A stretch of 64,000 bases of DNA from Desulfotignum sp. (GTDB lineage Bacteria > Desulfobacterota > Desulfobacteria > Desulfobacterales > Desulfobacteraceae). How positions within the stretch are numbered: the first letter of the stretch is position 1; each line of letters starts with the position of its first letter. The DNA is taken from assembly GCA_011390635.1 (NCBI GenBank), contig JAABSA010000017.1, positions 299 through 64,298 of the forward strand, given 5' to 3'. This document shows, piece after piece, positions 8,387 to 18,652 of the stretch. The position numbers were made by a program, and so were the translations under genes. Under the pieces are notes generated by a model. It had not been told where the DNA came from. It ran no database searches and saw nothing but the letters and a program-made list of their open reading frames with translations.

Positions 8387-11300
8387 ATGAAGACAGTCGG
8401 CAACAATGAGGCAAAGGGGAGACATTTGCTAAAAGTTCAGCTAACAAGGTATAAAATTTTCATCACCCGAATTCCGGCGGCAATCCTTTTATTATTTGCG
8501 ATTGTTTTTATTGAAGTCGGAACATCTGATGCTTCAGAAAAAATCGTCCTGCAGCTTGCCTGGAAACACCAGTTCCAATTTGCCGGATATTATGCAGCCA
8601 TGCACAAGGGCTATTACAGGCAGTCAGGCTTAGACGTAACGATTGTCGAGGGTGGAAAAGGAAAATTTGCACGGGAGGAAGTTCTTAGCGGCCGGGCTCA
8701 ATACGGGGTCGCAGGAGCTGAGCTGCTGCTTCACCGCAGAGACGGCAATCCCTTTGTGGTGCTGGCCCCCATATTTCAGCACTCTCCATCCATTCTGCTT
8801 GCCAGAAGAGATACAGGCATATCAAACATTCAGGATCTTGTTGGAAAACGGGTAATGCTTTTACCCGAGGATAAGGATGCTGACATATTGGCTGCCTTCT
8901 TAAATGAGGGTGTGTCTTTGGATACCATTCACCGTCTCGATCAAACCTATAATCTCGATGATCTGATCGAAGGCCGCACCGATGCTGTCAGCGCTTATGT
9001 GACAAATGAACCTTGGCAACTTTTACAGCAGGGGGTTGAAGCGGCAGTTATATCTCCCCAGTTAAGTGGTGTGGATTTCTACAGTGACTGTCTGTTTACA
9101 ACGGAAGTAGAAATTCGGAAACACCCCCGGCGTGTGCAGGCGTTTTTAGATGCTTCGCTACAAGGGTGGGAATATGCCATGGCCCATACCCAAGAAATAA
9201 TCGACCTGCTTATCGCAGAGTATGGCGTGAAAAAACAGACAGACCATTTGTATTACGAGGCTGCAGCCATACGAAAGATGATGCTTCCCGAGCTGGTGCA
9301 AATCGGGCATATGAATCCAGGCAGATGGCGGCATATCAAAGGGGTTTATCAGAAACTGGGACTTTTGGATGTTGACTTTCCCCTGGAAGGTTTCTTATAT
9401 GATTCCGGATCACAAGCTGCTTTTCCCTGGCTGAACCGGACTTTCTTTGCCGCCATATTTGTCATTGTGCTGCTGGCCATCGGCACAGGGTTTCTGGTTG
9501 TTTTCAACAGAAGGCTGAGATCGGAGGTTCAGGAACGTAAACAGGCTGAAGTATCGTTGAGGGAGAGTGAAAATCAGATCAGCAGTATCTTCAGGAGTGC
9601 TCCCGTCGGTATTGGTTCAGTTGTCAACCGGGTAATGATCAACGTCAACATTCGTCTGTGTGAGATGACGGGATACAATGAAACAGAACTGATCGGCCAG
9701 AGTGCCCGCATACTGTATCCCAGTGATGAAGATTTTGCATTTGTGGGCCGGGAAAAATATGCCCAGATAGCTGACCACGGCACGGGCATGGTGGAAACCC
9801 GCTGGCAGAAAAAAGACGGCACCATCATGGATGTCCTTCTCAGCTCAACACCAGCGGACCTGCAGGACCAGTCAAAAGGGGTCACGTTCACGGCCCTGGA
9901 CATAACCGAACGTAAACAGGCTGAAAAAGAGTTGAAGTTGGCCCATGAAAGAATACTGACGATTCTGGACAGTATTGACTCAACCGTTTATGTGGCAGAC
10001 ATGGACACCTGTGAAATCCTGTTCATGAACAAAAGGATGATAACCGATTTCGGCGGGGATAAAACAGGTGATATCTGCTACAGTGCCTTCAGGAAAAATT
10101 CAGAACGCTGCGAATGCTGTACCAATAATCAACTGGTCGACAACCATGGAAACCCGGCAGGTGTTCATATCTGGAATGACAAAAACCCTGTCACATGCAG
10201 GTATTACATCAATTACGACCGGGCCATTGAATGGACGGACGGCCGCCTGGTCCGGATGCAGATCGCCACAGATATTACAGATCTGAAAAAAATGGAGGCT
10301 CAGCTCCTCCAGGCCCAGAAAATGGAATCGGTGGGCCGCCTGGCTGGCGGTGTGGCCCATGATTTCAACAACATGCTGGGGGTGATTCTGGGACATACTG
10401 AACTGGCATTGCTGCAGGCAGATGAAAACCACGATCTGTATTCCGACCTGAAAGAAATTCAAACCGCAGCTCAGCGTTCGGCTGATATCACAAAGCAGCT
10501 GCTGGCTTTTGCCAGAAAACAGACTATTTCTCCCAGAAAATTGGATTTGAATGACACCGTGGAGAGCATGCTGAATATGTTGCGCCGGATTATCGGAGAA
10601 GACATTGACCTGGTCTGGAAGCCGTCCACCCATCTGTGGCCCGTAAAAATGGACCCGTCCCAGATCGATCAGATCCTTGCTAATCTGTGTGTGAATGCAC
10701 GGGATGCCATTGACGGAGTGGGAAAACTCACCATAGAAACCGGAAGAAAATCATTTGATGAAGAATATTGTAGTGAACACCCAGGTTTCATCCCCGGTGA
10801 TTTTGTGCTACTGGCCGTCAGCGACAATGGCTGTGGAATGGACAAGGATATTCTGGACAATCTGTTCGAGCCGTTCTTCACCACCAAGGATGTGGGCAAA
10901 GGCACCGGCCTGGGGCTTGCAACAATTTACGGCATCTGCAAACAGAACAACGGTTTCATAAATGTCTACAGTGAACCCGGCCAGGGTTCCACCTTCAATA
11001 TTTATCTGCCCCGGTTACTTGCCGATGAAGACACAGATATGACCGTGCCGGAGAAAAAAGCAGCGGTCGGAGGTACAGAAACCATTTTGCTGGTAGAGGA
11101 TGAACCCATGATCCTGGATATGACCACAACCATGCTTGGAATGTTGGGTTACACTGTTCTGGCAGCTGCATCGCCGGATGAGGCTATACGACTTGCAAAA
11201 GATCACACCGGTAAAGTCCATCTTCTCATGAGTGATGTCGTCCTGCCGGAGATGAACGGCCGAGACCTTGCTGGACAAATCGTTCATCTTTATCCGGGCA

Positions 11301-11455
11301 TTCGGCTTTTGTTCATGTCTGGGTATACTGCCAACGTCATTGCCCACCAAGGGGTGCTGGATGATGGAGTGGCATTTATTCAGAAGCCATTTTCCATGGC
11401 GGACATGACGGAAAAGGTGCGGGAAGTTTTGGATATGGCCACTGATAAAAGTTAG
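8387..11455 (+). CDS. Hybrid sensor histidine kinase: NMT1/THI5-like periplasmic domain, TM, PAS domains, HisKA/HATPase, receiver
   Basis: [23 protein letters not shown] (THI5-like), PAS segments, GGVAHDFNN (H-box), DNGCGM/GTGLGLA (ATPase), LLVEDEP...[11 protein letters not shown] (REC). Confidence 0.92.
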   Translation: MKTVGNNEAKGRHLLKVQLTRYKIFITRIPAAILLLFAIVFIEVGTSDASEKIVLQLAWKHQFQFAGYYAAMHKGYYRQSGLDVTIVEGGKGKFAREEVLSGRAQYGVAGAELLLHRRDGNPFVVLAPIFQHSPSILLARRDTGISNIQDLVGKRVMLLPEDKDADILAAFLNEGVSLDTIHRLDQTYNLDDLIEGRTDAVSAYVTNEPWQLLQQGVEAAVISPQLSGVDFYSDCLFTTEVEIRKHPRRVQAFLDASLQGWEYAMAHTQEIIDLLIAEYGVKKQTDHLYYEAAAIRKMMLPELVQIGHMNPGRWRHIKGVYQKLGLLDVDFPLEGFLYDSGSQAAFPWLNRTFFAAIFVIVLLAIGTGFLVVFNRRLRSEVQERKQAEVSLRESENQISSIFRSAPVGIGSVVNRVMINVNIRLCEMTGYNETELIGQSARILYPSDEDFAFVGREKYAQIADHGTGMVETRWQKKDGTIMDVLLSSTPADLQDQSKGVTFTALDITERKQAEKELKLAHERILTILDSIDSTVYVADMDTCEILFMNKRMITDFGGDKTGDICYSAFRKNSERCECCTNNQLVDNHGNPAGVHIWNDKNPVTCRYYINYDRAIEWTDGRLVRMQIATDITDLKKMEAQLLQAQKMESVGRLAGGVAHDFNNMLGVILGHTELALLQADENHDLYSDLKEIQTAAQRSADITKQLLAFARKQTISPRKLDLNDTVESMLNMLRRIIGEDIDLVWKPSTHLWPVKMDPSQIDQILANLCVNARDAIDGVGKLTIETGRKSFDEEYCSEHPGFIPGDFVLLAVSDNGCGMDKDILDNLFEPFFTTKDVGKGTGLGLATIYGICKQNNGFINVYSEPGQGSTFNIYLPRLLADEDTDMTVPEKKAAVGGTETILLVEDEPMILDMTTTMLGMLGYTVLAAASPDEAIRLAKDHTGKVHLLMSDVVLPEMNGRDLAGQIVHLYPGIRLLFMSGYTANVIAHQGVLDDGVAFIQKPFSMADMTEKVREVLDMATDKS

Positions 11456-11483
11456 GTATTATCCAATGTGTGATTGTTCACGG

Positions 11484-11525
11484 CCCGGATAAATTATAGA
11501 TACCAATACAATCCAAAAAATGATA
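11484..11525 (+). repeat. Copy E (internally deleted) of the interspersed repeat
   Basis: GATAAATTATAGATACCAATACAATCCAAAAAATGATA joins box1 and box2. Confidence 0.4.
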
Positions 11526-11576
11526 TTTTCAATTGGGAAAGGAATGATGCTTGCGCTATAGTTGACCTTTGAAAAC

Positions 11577-11597
11577 TTCTGTTTTTGAAGAACAGAA
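11577..11597. promoter_or_regulatory. Inverted repeat upstream of hicA, possible HicB operator
   Basis: TTCTGTT-7 nt-AACAGAA ending 15 nt before the hicA ATG. Confidence 0.4.
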
Positions 11598-11612
11598 ATA
11601 GATGAATGAACC

Positions 11613-11864
11613 ATGAAATCACGAAAATTGCTTCAAAAAATACTTGGTGGTTCAAAAAATATCAGATTCACAGAGATGGTGAATCTTGTTGAAAGTTTCG
11701 GTTTCAAGCTAAACCTGAACGACGGTAGCCACCACATTTTTTCAAGGCCTGGTATTCCTGAGCTCGTAAATCAGCAAGATGTCAAGGGGCAAGCCAAACC
11801 ATATCAAATTAGCCAGTTTCTGAAACTGGTTGAAAAATATGATTTTAAACTGGAGGATGAATAA
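11613..11864 (+). CDS. hicA: HicA-type mRNA interferase toxin
   Basis: FTEMVNLVESFGFKLNLNDGSHHIFSRPG...VKGQAKPYQISQFLKLVEKY is HicA-like; overlaps hicB. Confidence 0.88.
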   Translation: MKSRKLLQKILGGSKNIRFTEMVNLVESFGFKLNLNDGSHHIFSRPGIPELVNQQDVKGQAKPYQISQFLKLVEKYDFKLEDE

Positions 11865-12088
11865 TGCGGGATTATCATATAAACATTTTCTATTCAGATG
11901 ATGACGAAGGGTACATCGCTGATATACCCGATCTTGAGGCTTGCTCCGCGTTCGGCGAGACTCCTGACGAGGCATTGCATGAAGTCCAGAAGGCCAGGGA
12001 TTTGTGGATAGTGGCAGCACGAGCAGAGGGAAAAACTATTCCGCTCCCTAAATATCGACCGGTTATATATCAGGCGGTTTCTGCTTGA
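11864..12088 (+). CDS. hicB: HicB-type antitoxin
   Basis: INIFYSDDDEGYIADIPDLEACSAFGETPDEALHEVQKARDLWI is HicB-like. Confidence 0.88.
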   Translation: MRDYHINIFYSDDDEGYIADIPDLEACSAFGETPDEALHEVQKARDLWIVAARAEGKTIPLPKYRPVIYQAVSA

Positions 12089-12182
12089 TAATATTACAGG
12101 CCAAACATCAGCTTGCAGAATGGTGCTCATTTTGCTGCATTTCATTCCCACATCTCCATCTGGGCGTTAAGATTTATCCTGC

Positions 12183-12250
12183 TCAATGATAAATTATCCC
12201 ATGGCAGGGAATTTTCAGGGATATCTGTTTTAGGATACCAAGATTGCTGA
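12183..12250 (+). repeat. Copy F of the interspersed repeat
   Basis: TCAATGATAAATTATCCCATGGCAGGGAATTTTCAGGGATATCTGTTTTAGGATACC, same geometry as copy D. Confidence 0.65.
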
Positions 12251-12302
12251 GATCGGATTGGTTTCAGCACCCAGACGGTCTTGATTCTGTTGATCCGTAA
12301 GG

Positions 12303-13130
12303 CTATATAAAAAGCAGCAGCCGCAGGGCCTCCATGTAGGATCTGGTTTTAAACCCGATTTTTTTCGGGGACAGCAGCGTTGCACTGGGGTAAAAAGAGG
12401 CTCGATATGCGTCTTTACAGTCAAAGAAGGACACTTCCACATCAAAATGATCCGGCAGTTTCGGAACAACCGGTTTTGGATCGGTTCGTGTTGCATCAGA
12501 TTGACCGGACAGTGACAACAGGCTCTGTTTTACCTTTTTTTTGATTTCACGGCATGCGGTTTCAGGGTGAATATTGATGGTTGATCCGCCTTTACCCTGT
12601 TTAACGGCTACAGAACTGATTCCCGGGATCAGGCGTGACGCATGCCGGCAGATCTCCAGGTCACCTGAAATAAATACCACCGGAACATTTTCCATGGCAG
12701 CCGTATAGGCGTTCAGCATAAATTCCGATACGGTCTCACCGTTAAAGGTTATCCAGGAATACCGCGAGGAATCCATGGTGTGAGCCAGGGGATTGCCGCC
12801 AGCCGAAGCATGGGCATGATATCCGATAAACAGGGCCGCATCAAAAGAGCCGTCAAGCTCCTGCATCATCATGTAGGGGTGGCGGCTCCATCCCCGGATC
12901 AGCTTCACCGGTTCCGGCAGATCTTTTGCAATCAGGTTCCGTGCCGTGGAGTGGGCGTCCTTGACAAGGATCCGGTCAACACCAGCTTCCATGGCACCGA
13001 GACAAGCGGCACTGACCTCCCGTGTCATCTGGGCCTGAAACTCGGGATAGTCGCCGTGATTCCGGGTAACTTCATCCCAGACCGTGGTTCCGGTGATACC
13101 TTCAATGTCCGCACTGATAAATACTTTCAT
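12303..13130 (-). CDS. M55 family D-aminopeptidase (DppA-type)
   Basis: MKVFISADIEGITGTTVWDE, VKDAHSTARN, FIGYHAHA. Confidence 0.88.
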   Translation of the reverse strand: MKVFISADIEGITGTTVWDEVTRNHGDYPEFQAQMTREVSAACLGAMEAGVDRILVKDAHSTARNLIAKDLPEPVKLIRGWSRHPYMMMQELDGSFDAALFIGYHAHASAGGNPLAHTMDSSRYSWITFNGETVSEFMLNAYTAAMENVPVVFISGDLEICRHASRLIPGISSVAVKQGKGGSTINIHPETACREIKKKVKQSLLSLSGQSDATRTDPKPVVPKLPDHFDVEVSFFDCKDAYRASFYPSATLLSPKKIGFKTRSYMEALRLLLFI

Positions 13131-13167
13131 TTTATTTCTCCTTACGATGTGAGCATAACAGGCCGTG

Positions 13168-14136
13168 TCATTGGTGCAGGAGGCAGGCTACATGATGTCC
13201 CGGGGTGATTCCGGTGAGCACCGGTTCTGTCCGGCTGCACTCATTCATCGCATCGGGGCACCTGGGATGAAAACGGCATCCGGCAGGTGGGTTCATCGGG
13301 CTTGGAACGTCACCTTTTAAGATAATCCGTTTTTTTCTATCCATTTTACCGATCTCAGGGATTGCCGAAAGCAGGGCCTGAGTATAGGGGTGTTTCGGGT
13401 CGCTGTACAGTCTCTCATAAGTGGTGAATTCCACAAACTTCCCCATATACATCACCGCAATCCGGTCGCAGATATACTCCACGACAGCCAGATCGTGCGA
13501 AATGATGATATAGGACAGGTCAAACTCCTGCTGGAGATCGATCAGCAGGTTGATGATCTGGGCCTGGATGGACACATCCAGTGCAGATACCGGTTCGTCC
13601 CCAATGATGAGGCTCGGGTTGAGGGACAGGGCCCGGGCAACACCGATCCGCTGCCGCTGCCCGCCGGAAAATTCATGGGGATACCGAAATCCCTGTTCAG
13701 GAGACAGGCCTACCTTGTCCAGAAGATAGGCCACCCGGTCATCGACCTCACCTTTCGGATACACCTGGTGAATCCTCATGGGATCGCCGATAATCCGGTT
13801 GAGGGTCATCCTTGGATTCAAAGAAGAGTAGGGGTCCTGAAAAATGATCTGCATATCCTTTCGCAGGACCTTCAGCGCTTTTCTTGACATTCCGGCAATA
13901 TCCCGCCCTTTGAAAAGCACCTGTCCCCCTGTGGGTTCTTCCAGCTTCAGCATGGCCATGCCGGCAGTGGTTTTGCCGCATCCGCTTTCCCCCACGATGC
14001 CGAGCGTCTCGCCCTTGTCAAGGGACAGGGAGATGCCGTCCACGGCAAAGACATGTCCGGTGGTTCGGCCAAACAGCCCTTTTTTAACCGGAAAATGTAC
14101 TTTCAGTCCGTCAACTTGAAGAAGTGGTTCCACCAC
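13168..14136 (-). CDS. Oligo/dipeptide ABC transporter ATPase (DppF/OppF-like)
   Basis: GESGCGKTT, FSGGQRQRIGVARAL, RFHPRCP C-terminal motif. Confidence 0.95.
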   Translation of the reverse strand: MVEPLLQVDGLKVHFPVKKGLFGRTTGHVFAVDGISLSLDKGETLGIVGESGCGKTTAGMAMLKLEEPTGGQVLFKGRDIAGMSRKALKVLRKDMQIIFQDPYSSLNPRMTLNRIIGDPMRIHQVYPKGEVDDRVAYLLDKVGLSPEQGFRYPHEFSGGQRQRIGVARALSLNPSLIIGDEPVSALDVSIQAQIINLLIDLQQEFDLSYIIISHDLAVVEYICDRIAVMYMGKFVEFTTYERLYSDPKHPYTQALLSAIPEIGKMDRKKRIILKGDVPSPMNPPAGCRFHPRCPDAMNECSRTEPVLTGITPGHHVACLLHQ

Positions 14137-14159
14137 TGGTTCATTCCCTCTTTTTATTA

Positions 14160-15149
14160 TTATTCATACAGCCGGCACCGGACCCGGTGCCGTTCCCCGC
14201 GAAGAACCAGTTCCGGCATCCCCTCAGTTGCGCACTCCGGTAACGCCTGGCTGCATCTGGGTTGAAACGTGCAGCCATCCGGCAGATCATAAAGGCTGGG
14301 CACCACACCGGGAATCTCTTTGAGCCGGTCCCGCCCTTTTGCAGCCCGCTGCCCCAGGATGGGAACGGATGCCATCAGCCCCCGGGTGTAGGGGTGCAGG
14401 GGGTTGCTGAACAGTTCATGGGTGGGGCCTTCCTCGACCACCTTTCCGGCATACATGACCACCACCCGCTGGGCGACCTGGGAAATCACGCCGAGGTCAT
14501 GGGTGATCATGAGTACGGCCGTGTCATACTGGGCCTTAAGCTCCAGGATCAATTCCAGGATCTGGGCCTGGATTGTAACATCCAGTGCCGTAGTAGGTTC
14601 ATCAGCGATAAGGATGGCAGGATTACAGGCCAGGGCCATGGCAATCATTGCCCGCTGGCGCATCCCGCCGGACATCTGGTAAGGGAACTCTTTGACCCGT
14701 TTTTCGGGAGAAGGGATCTTGACCCGCTCCAGCATCTCAACGGCCCGTTCCATACTCTCTTTACGAGTCAATCCTTTATGGATGGTGAACATCTCAGCAA
14801 TCTGGTTCCCGACGGTATACACCGGGTTCAGGGAGGTCATTGGCTCCTGGAAAATCATCGAGATCTGGTTCCCGCGAATGGACCGCATGCGGTTTTCCGG
14901 CAGGTCGATCAAATTCACCCCTTTGAAATGGACCTGACCCTCAACAATCCGTCCCGGAGGACTCTGGATCAGGCGCATGATCGAAAGGACGGTGACGCTT
15001 TTCCCGCTGCCGGATTCTCCTACAAGCCCGAGGGTTTCCCCCCGATCTGCATGAAAAGAGACATCATCCACGGCTTTTGCAACGCCATCCAGGGTGTGGA
15101 ACTGGGTTTTCAATCCTTGAACGTTCAGTATGGGTGACTTGTCACTCAC
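14160..15149 (-). CDS. Oligo/dipeptide ABC transporter ATPase (DppD/OppD-like)
   Basis: [30 protein letters not shown]; likely GTG start at 15149. Confidence 0.94.
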   Translation of the reverse strand: MSDKSPILNVQGLKTQFHTLDGVAKAVDDVSFHADRGETLGLVGESGSGKSVTVLSIMRLIQSPPGRIVEGQVHFKGVNLIDLPENRMRSIRGNQISMIFQEPMTSLNPVYTVGNQIAEMFTIHKGLTRKESMERAVEMLERVKIPSPEKRVKEFPYQMSGGMRQRAMIAMALACNPAILIADEPTTALDVTIQAQILELILELKAQYDTAVLMITHDLGVISQVAQRVVVMYAGKVVEEGPTHELFSNPLHPYTRGLMASVPILGQRAAKGRDRLKEIPGVVPSLYDLPDGCTFQPRCSQALPECATEGMPELVLRGERHRVRCRLYE

Positions 15150-15183
15150 CTTTTTCTCTTTTCCTGTCTGCTGTGTCAATTGC

Positions 15184-16770
15184 TCATGATTTACTGAATA
15201 CCACTTCACCGCCAATGATGGTCATTTCAACGTTCACATCGTGCCACTCACGGGGATGCAGCGCTTTCAGGTCATTTTCAAAAATCGTCAGATCCGCCAG
15301 CTTGCCGGGCTCAAGCGATCCCAACCGGTCTTCTTTCCCACTCATCCAGGCAGCGGTCTGGAAAAATCCGGTGAGACTGTCCTCAATACTCAGGCACTGC
15401 TCTGGATACCACCCGCCTTCAGGCTTGAAGTCCGGGGACTGGCGCAGCACGGCCGCCTGCAGTCCCAGGATGGGCGCAATGGGCTCTACCGGGGCATCGG
15501 ATCCGAATTGAAGCCGAATCCCGTTGTTCATCATTTTTTTCCATGCATATGCCCGGCTGCACCGCTCAGTGCCCCATTTTTTTTCTGCCACGGGCCAGTC
15601 AAAACGGACAAACCCCGGCTGGACCGAAGCCACAACGCCTAAATCCCTGTACCGGTTAAAATCTTCAGGCGTGTAGAGCTGGATATGCTCGACCCGGTCT
15701 CTCCAGGGACCGGGATAGTATTTTCTCCCATTCTCAATGGCATCCAGGGCCCGGGTGCCGGCTTTGTCGCCGATGGCATGGATGGCCACGCTGAATCCCC
15801 GCTCATATGCCTTGAGAACATTGTCCTTGAGTTCATCCGCATCCAGGCAGTGAATACCGCAGTTTTCCGGATCGTCCTCATAGGGATCATGCATAAGGGC
15901 AGTGGCCGAACCCAGTGATCCGTCGGCAAACAGTTTCAGGTGGCCCAGCCAGAGGCGGTCACTGCCGCTGAGCCATTTCAGGCCCCGGTTGTCCAGTGTT
16001 TCAAAATCATAATTCTGGAACAGGTGATGGATCCTGAGTTTCAGCTTGCCGGTGCTCTCCATGTCCTGCAGCATATCCCACTCCTCCAGTGACTCACAGC
16101 TGTGCAGTCCGGTCAGGCCGAGCTTCAGGATTTCGGCCTGACCGGACTGGATACAGGCCGTCAGCTGAGTCCGCTCAAACGGGGGAATCGATTTCTGGAC
16201 CATTTCCCGGGCTTCATGCAGAAGGCCCGTCAGGCTTCCGTCCGAATTCCGGTCAAACCGGATACCCGGGGGATCCATCGATGCCGGTGTTATGCCGGCG
16301 GCTTCCAGGGCCCGGCTGTTCAGCCACTCACTGTGGCCGCAGGTGCGGGCCATCATGATGGGGTTGTCGGGACTGATGTCGTCGAGATCCTGTTTTGTCG
16401 GGGTACGCTTGTTTTCCCACAGGTTGTGGTTCCAGCCGAAACCCACAACCCACCGGCCCGGTTCCGTCTTTTCCACGACGGCCTTGATTTTTTCCCTGCA
16501 GGCGGCGATACTTGTCAGATCCTTCAGATTCACCAGGAGCCTGGACCGGCTGAAAGAGACAAAATGGCAGTGGGCATCCACTAGACCGGGTGTGACCATC
16601 CTTCCTGGCACATCAATGATTCCGGCATCAGGAAGCGCGCTTGTCACCGCTTTATTACTGCCCACAGCTGCGATGACCCCATCTTTTATCCCGACGGCCT
16701 CCACCCAAGGGCAGGCGGGCAGCCCTGTAAAAACGGTTGAAGAGGTGATGACAAATTCGTTGGCGGTCAT
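15184..16770 (-). CDS. Amidohydrolase family (YtcJ-like) protein
   Basis: VDAHCHFVSFSRSRLLVNL, AIHAIGDKAGTRALDAIE, FGSDAPVEPI. Confidence 0.9.
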   Translation of the reverse strand: MTANEFVITSSTVFTGLPACPWVEAVGIKDGVIAAVGSNKAVTSALPDAGIIDVPGRMVTPGLVDAHCHFVSFSRSRLLVNLKDLTSIAACREKIKAVVEKTEPGRWVVGFGWNHNLWENKRTPTKQDLDDISPDNPIMMARTCGHSEWLNSRALEAAGITPASMDPPGIRFDRNSDGSLTGLLHEAREMVQKSIPPFERTQLTACIQSGQAEILKLGLTGLHSCESLEEWDMLQDMESTGKLKLRIHHLFQNYDFETLDNRGLKWLSGSDRLWLGHLKLFADGSLGSATALMHDPYEDDPENCGIHCLDADELKDNVLKAYERGFSVAIHAIGDKAGTRALDAIENGRKYYPGPWRDRVEHIQLYTPEDFNRYRDLGVVASVQPGFVRFDWPVAEKKWGTERCSRAYAWKKMMNNGIRLQFGSDAPVEPIAPILGLQAAVLRQSPDFKPEGGWYPEQCLSIEDSLTGFFQTAAWMSGKEDRLGSLEPGKLADLTIFENDLKALHPREWHDVNVEMTIIGGEVVFSKS

Positions 16771-16793
16771 TGATTCTTCCTCAGGTTTAAAGA

Positions 16794-17636
16794 TTAACTG
16801 TGCTGGGTCTGCGTGTGCGGATCCAGTATGTCTCTGAGGCCATCCCCCAGAAGGTTCAGCCCCAGTACGGTGATGAAAATGGCAATCCCCGGGAAAATGG
16901 AAATCCAGGGGGCGGTAAACAGCTGTTCACGGGCTGTGGAAAGCATCCCTCCCCAGGATGGTGTCGGCGGCTGCACGCCTAGCCCCAGAAAAGAGAGTGC
17001 TGCTTCCAGGAGAATGGCCCAGGCAACCCCCAGGGTCCCGATAATCAGGATCGGACCAATGATGTTGGGCAGAATCTGGGTGAACATCAGGCGGATACGT
17101 CCGTACCCCAGTGCCCTTGCCGCCTTGACATAGTCCAGATTTTTGGCGGACAGCGCCTGGGAACGGGTGATGCGGCAGGAAAAGGACCAGTTGGTGAATC
17201 CCATGGCAATGAAGACGTTGATCAGTCCGGGCCCAAGCAGGGCCATGATAGCCAGGGCAAATACCAGGGCCGGGATGGACAGCATGATATTGGTCAGGCC
17301 CATCACGAAATCATCCCACCAGCCCCCGAAAAATCCGGCGCTCAGTCCGAACAGGACCCCGATGATGGTGTTCAGGGTCTGGCTTACCAGGCCGATGGCG
17401 AGCGAAATCCGTGCACCGTAGATGACCCGGGACAGGATATCCCTTCCCTGGATATCCGTGCCCAGGTAATAGGGGGCACCGGGCGGCTCTTCCGATACCA
17501 TCAGATCAGAGTCGTCCACTGGATGGAATGGTGCGAGCACGGGTGCGAAAACAGCCACCGTGATGACGAACAGCGTAATACCCCCTCCCACAAGAAGGTT
17601 TGTCTGGCGGATAATTTTTCGAAGGTTCTTATTCAT
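16794..17636 (-). CDS. ABC transporter permease (DppC-like)
   Basis: GTDIQGRDILSRVIYGARISL, EAALSFLGLGVQPPTPSWGGML. Confidence 0.94.
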   Translation of the reverse strand: MNKNLRKIIRQTNLLVGGGITLFVITVAVFAPVLAPFHPVDDSDLMVSEEPPGAPYYLGTDIQGRDILSRVIYGARISLAIGLVSQTLNTIIGVLFGLSAGFFGGWWDDFVMGLTNIMLSIPALVFALAIMALLGPGLINVFIAMGFTNWSFSCRITRSQALSAKNLDYVKAARALGYGRIRLMFTQILPNIIGPILIIGTLGVAWAILLEAALSFLGLGVQPPTPSWGGMLSTAREQLFTAPWISIFPGIAIFITVLGLNLLGDGLRDILDPHTQTQHS

Positions 17637-18577
17637 TTATACGATGCCCTGATTCTTGGGTCGATGACTCCGTAGAGCAGGTCGACAATGAGATTAACCA
17701 GTAAAAAAGTGGAAATAATGACGAGGATACACCCCTGGGTAACCGGAATGTCCCGCTGAAAAATGGAATCCACCAAAAGCGATCCAAGTCCCGGCCAGGA
17801 GAACAGTTTTTCCACGATGACGGTCTGGGCCATCAGGTCCCCGAACTGCAGACCGGCCGTTGTCAGGATCAGGATCAGGGCATTTCTCATCACATGCTTC
17901 TGATTGATCAGAAGCTCTGACAGGCCTTTGGCCCTGGCAGTCCGGATATAATCAAGCGACAGGATCTCCACGACCGCGGCACGGGTTGTCCTCGCAAGAA
18001 GGCCGACATATCCGATGCCCAAGGTAAATGCCGGCAGGACAATATGTTTGATGCTCCCTTCGCCATATCCCTGGGGCGGCAGGAGTTGAAATTTTACCGA
18101 GACAAAGTACATGAGCAGCAGCCCCAGCCAGAACTGGGGCATGGAAACACCGGAGACGGCACCGATCATGGTAATTGTATCGGCAATCCGTCCCTGACGG
18201 AGAGCGGAGTAGAATCCTAAGGGGACGCCGAGGCAGATGGCAATGAGCATGGCCGTCATGGCCAGTTTCAACGTGGGCCAGATCCGCTCTTTGAGCAGTT
18301 GGTTGACCGGCTCCCGTCTCAGGAATGATTTTCCCAGATCACCGGTGACCAGTCCTTTCAGGTAGACGGCATACCGGTACCACAGGGGTTTGTCCAGCCC
18401 CCAGTCCCGCTTCATCTCTTCAATGTCTTCGGTCGTGAGGGTGCCGGTATCCTGTTCGCCTCGGGACATCAAAGCGGCATTTCCCGGCAGGACATTCAAA
18501 AGAATGAAAATGATCAAGGATATGGCCAGTATGGTGGGGATAAACTGCAACAGTCTGCGCACTGCATAAGCAAACAT
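17633..18577 (-). CDS. ABC transporter permease (DppB-like)
   Basis: LRRLLQFIPTILAISLIIF-type start, YIRTARAKGLSE EAA loop; 4-nt overlap with dppC. Confidence 0.94.
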   Translation of the reverse strand: MFAYAVRRLLQFIPTILAISLIIFILLNVLPGNAALMSRGEQDTGTLTTEDIEEMKRDWGLDKPLWYRYAVYLKGLVTGDLGKSFLRREPVNQLLKERIWPTLKLAMTAMLIAICLGVPLGFYSALRQGRIADTITMIGAVSGVSMPQFWLGLLLMYFVSVKFQLLPPQGYGEGSIKHIVLPAFTLGIGYVGLLARTTRAAVVEILSLDYIRTARAKGLSELLINQKHVMRNALILILTTAGLQFGDLMAQTVIVEKLFSWPGLGSLLVDSIFQRDIPVTQGCILVIISTFLLVNLIVDLLYGVIDPRIRASYK

Positions 18578-18606
18578 AGCCCTTCCTTCTGTCTCCGGGT
18601 GATTCG

Positions 18607-18641
18607 AAAAAAACCGGGAAGGCCCCGGAAGGCCTTCCCGG
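18607..18641 (-). terminator. Intra-operon rho-independent terminator downstream of the substrate-binding protein gene
   Basis: Minus strand: CCGGGAAGGCC-TTCCGG-GGCCTTCCCGG-TTTTTTT, 11-bp perfect stem plus T7. Confidence 0.85.
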
Positions 18642-18652
18642 CAGGTTACGGT

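Noticed and set aside
236-12250. Classical integron attC array
   Set aside because: Repeats lack the RYYYAAC/GTTRRRY core pair and no integron integrase is visible in the window; cassette-like layout remains only a hypothesis.
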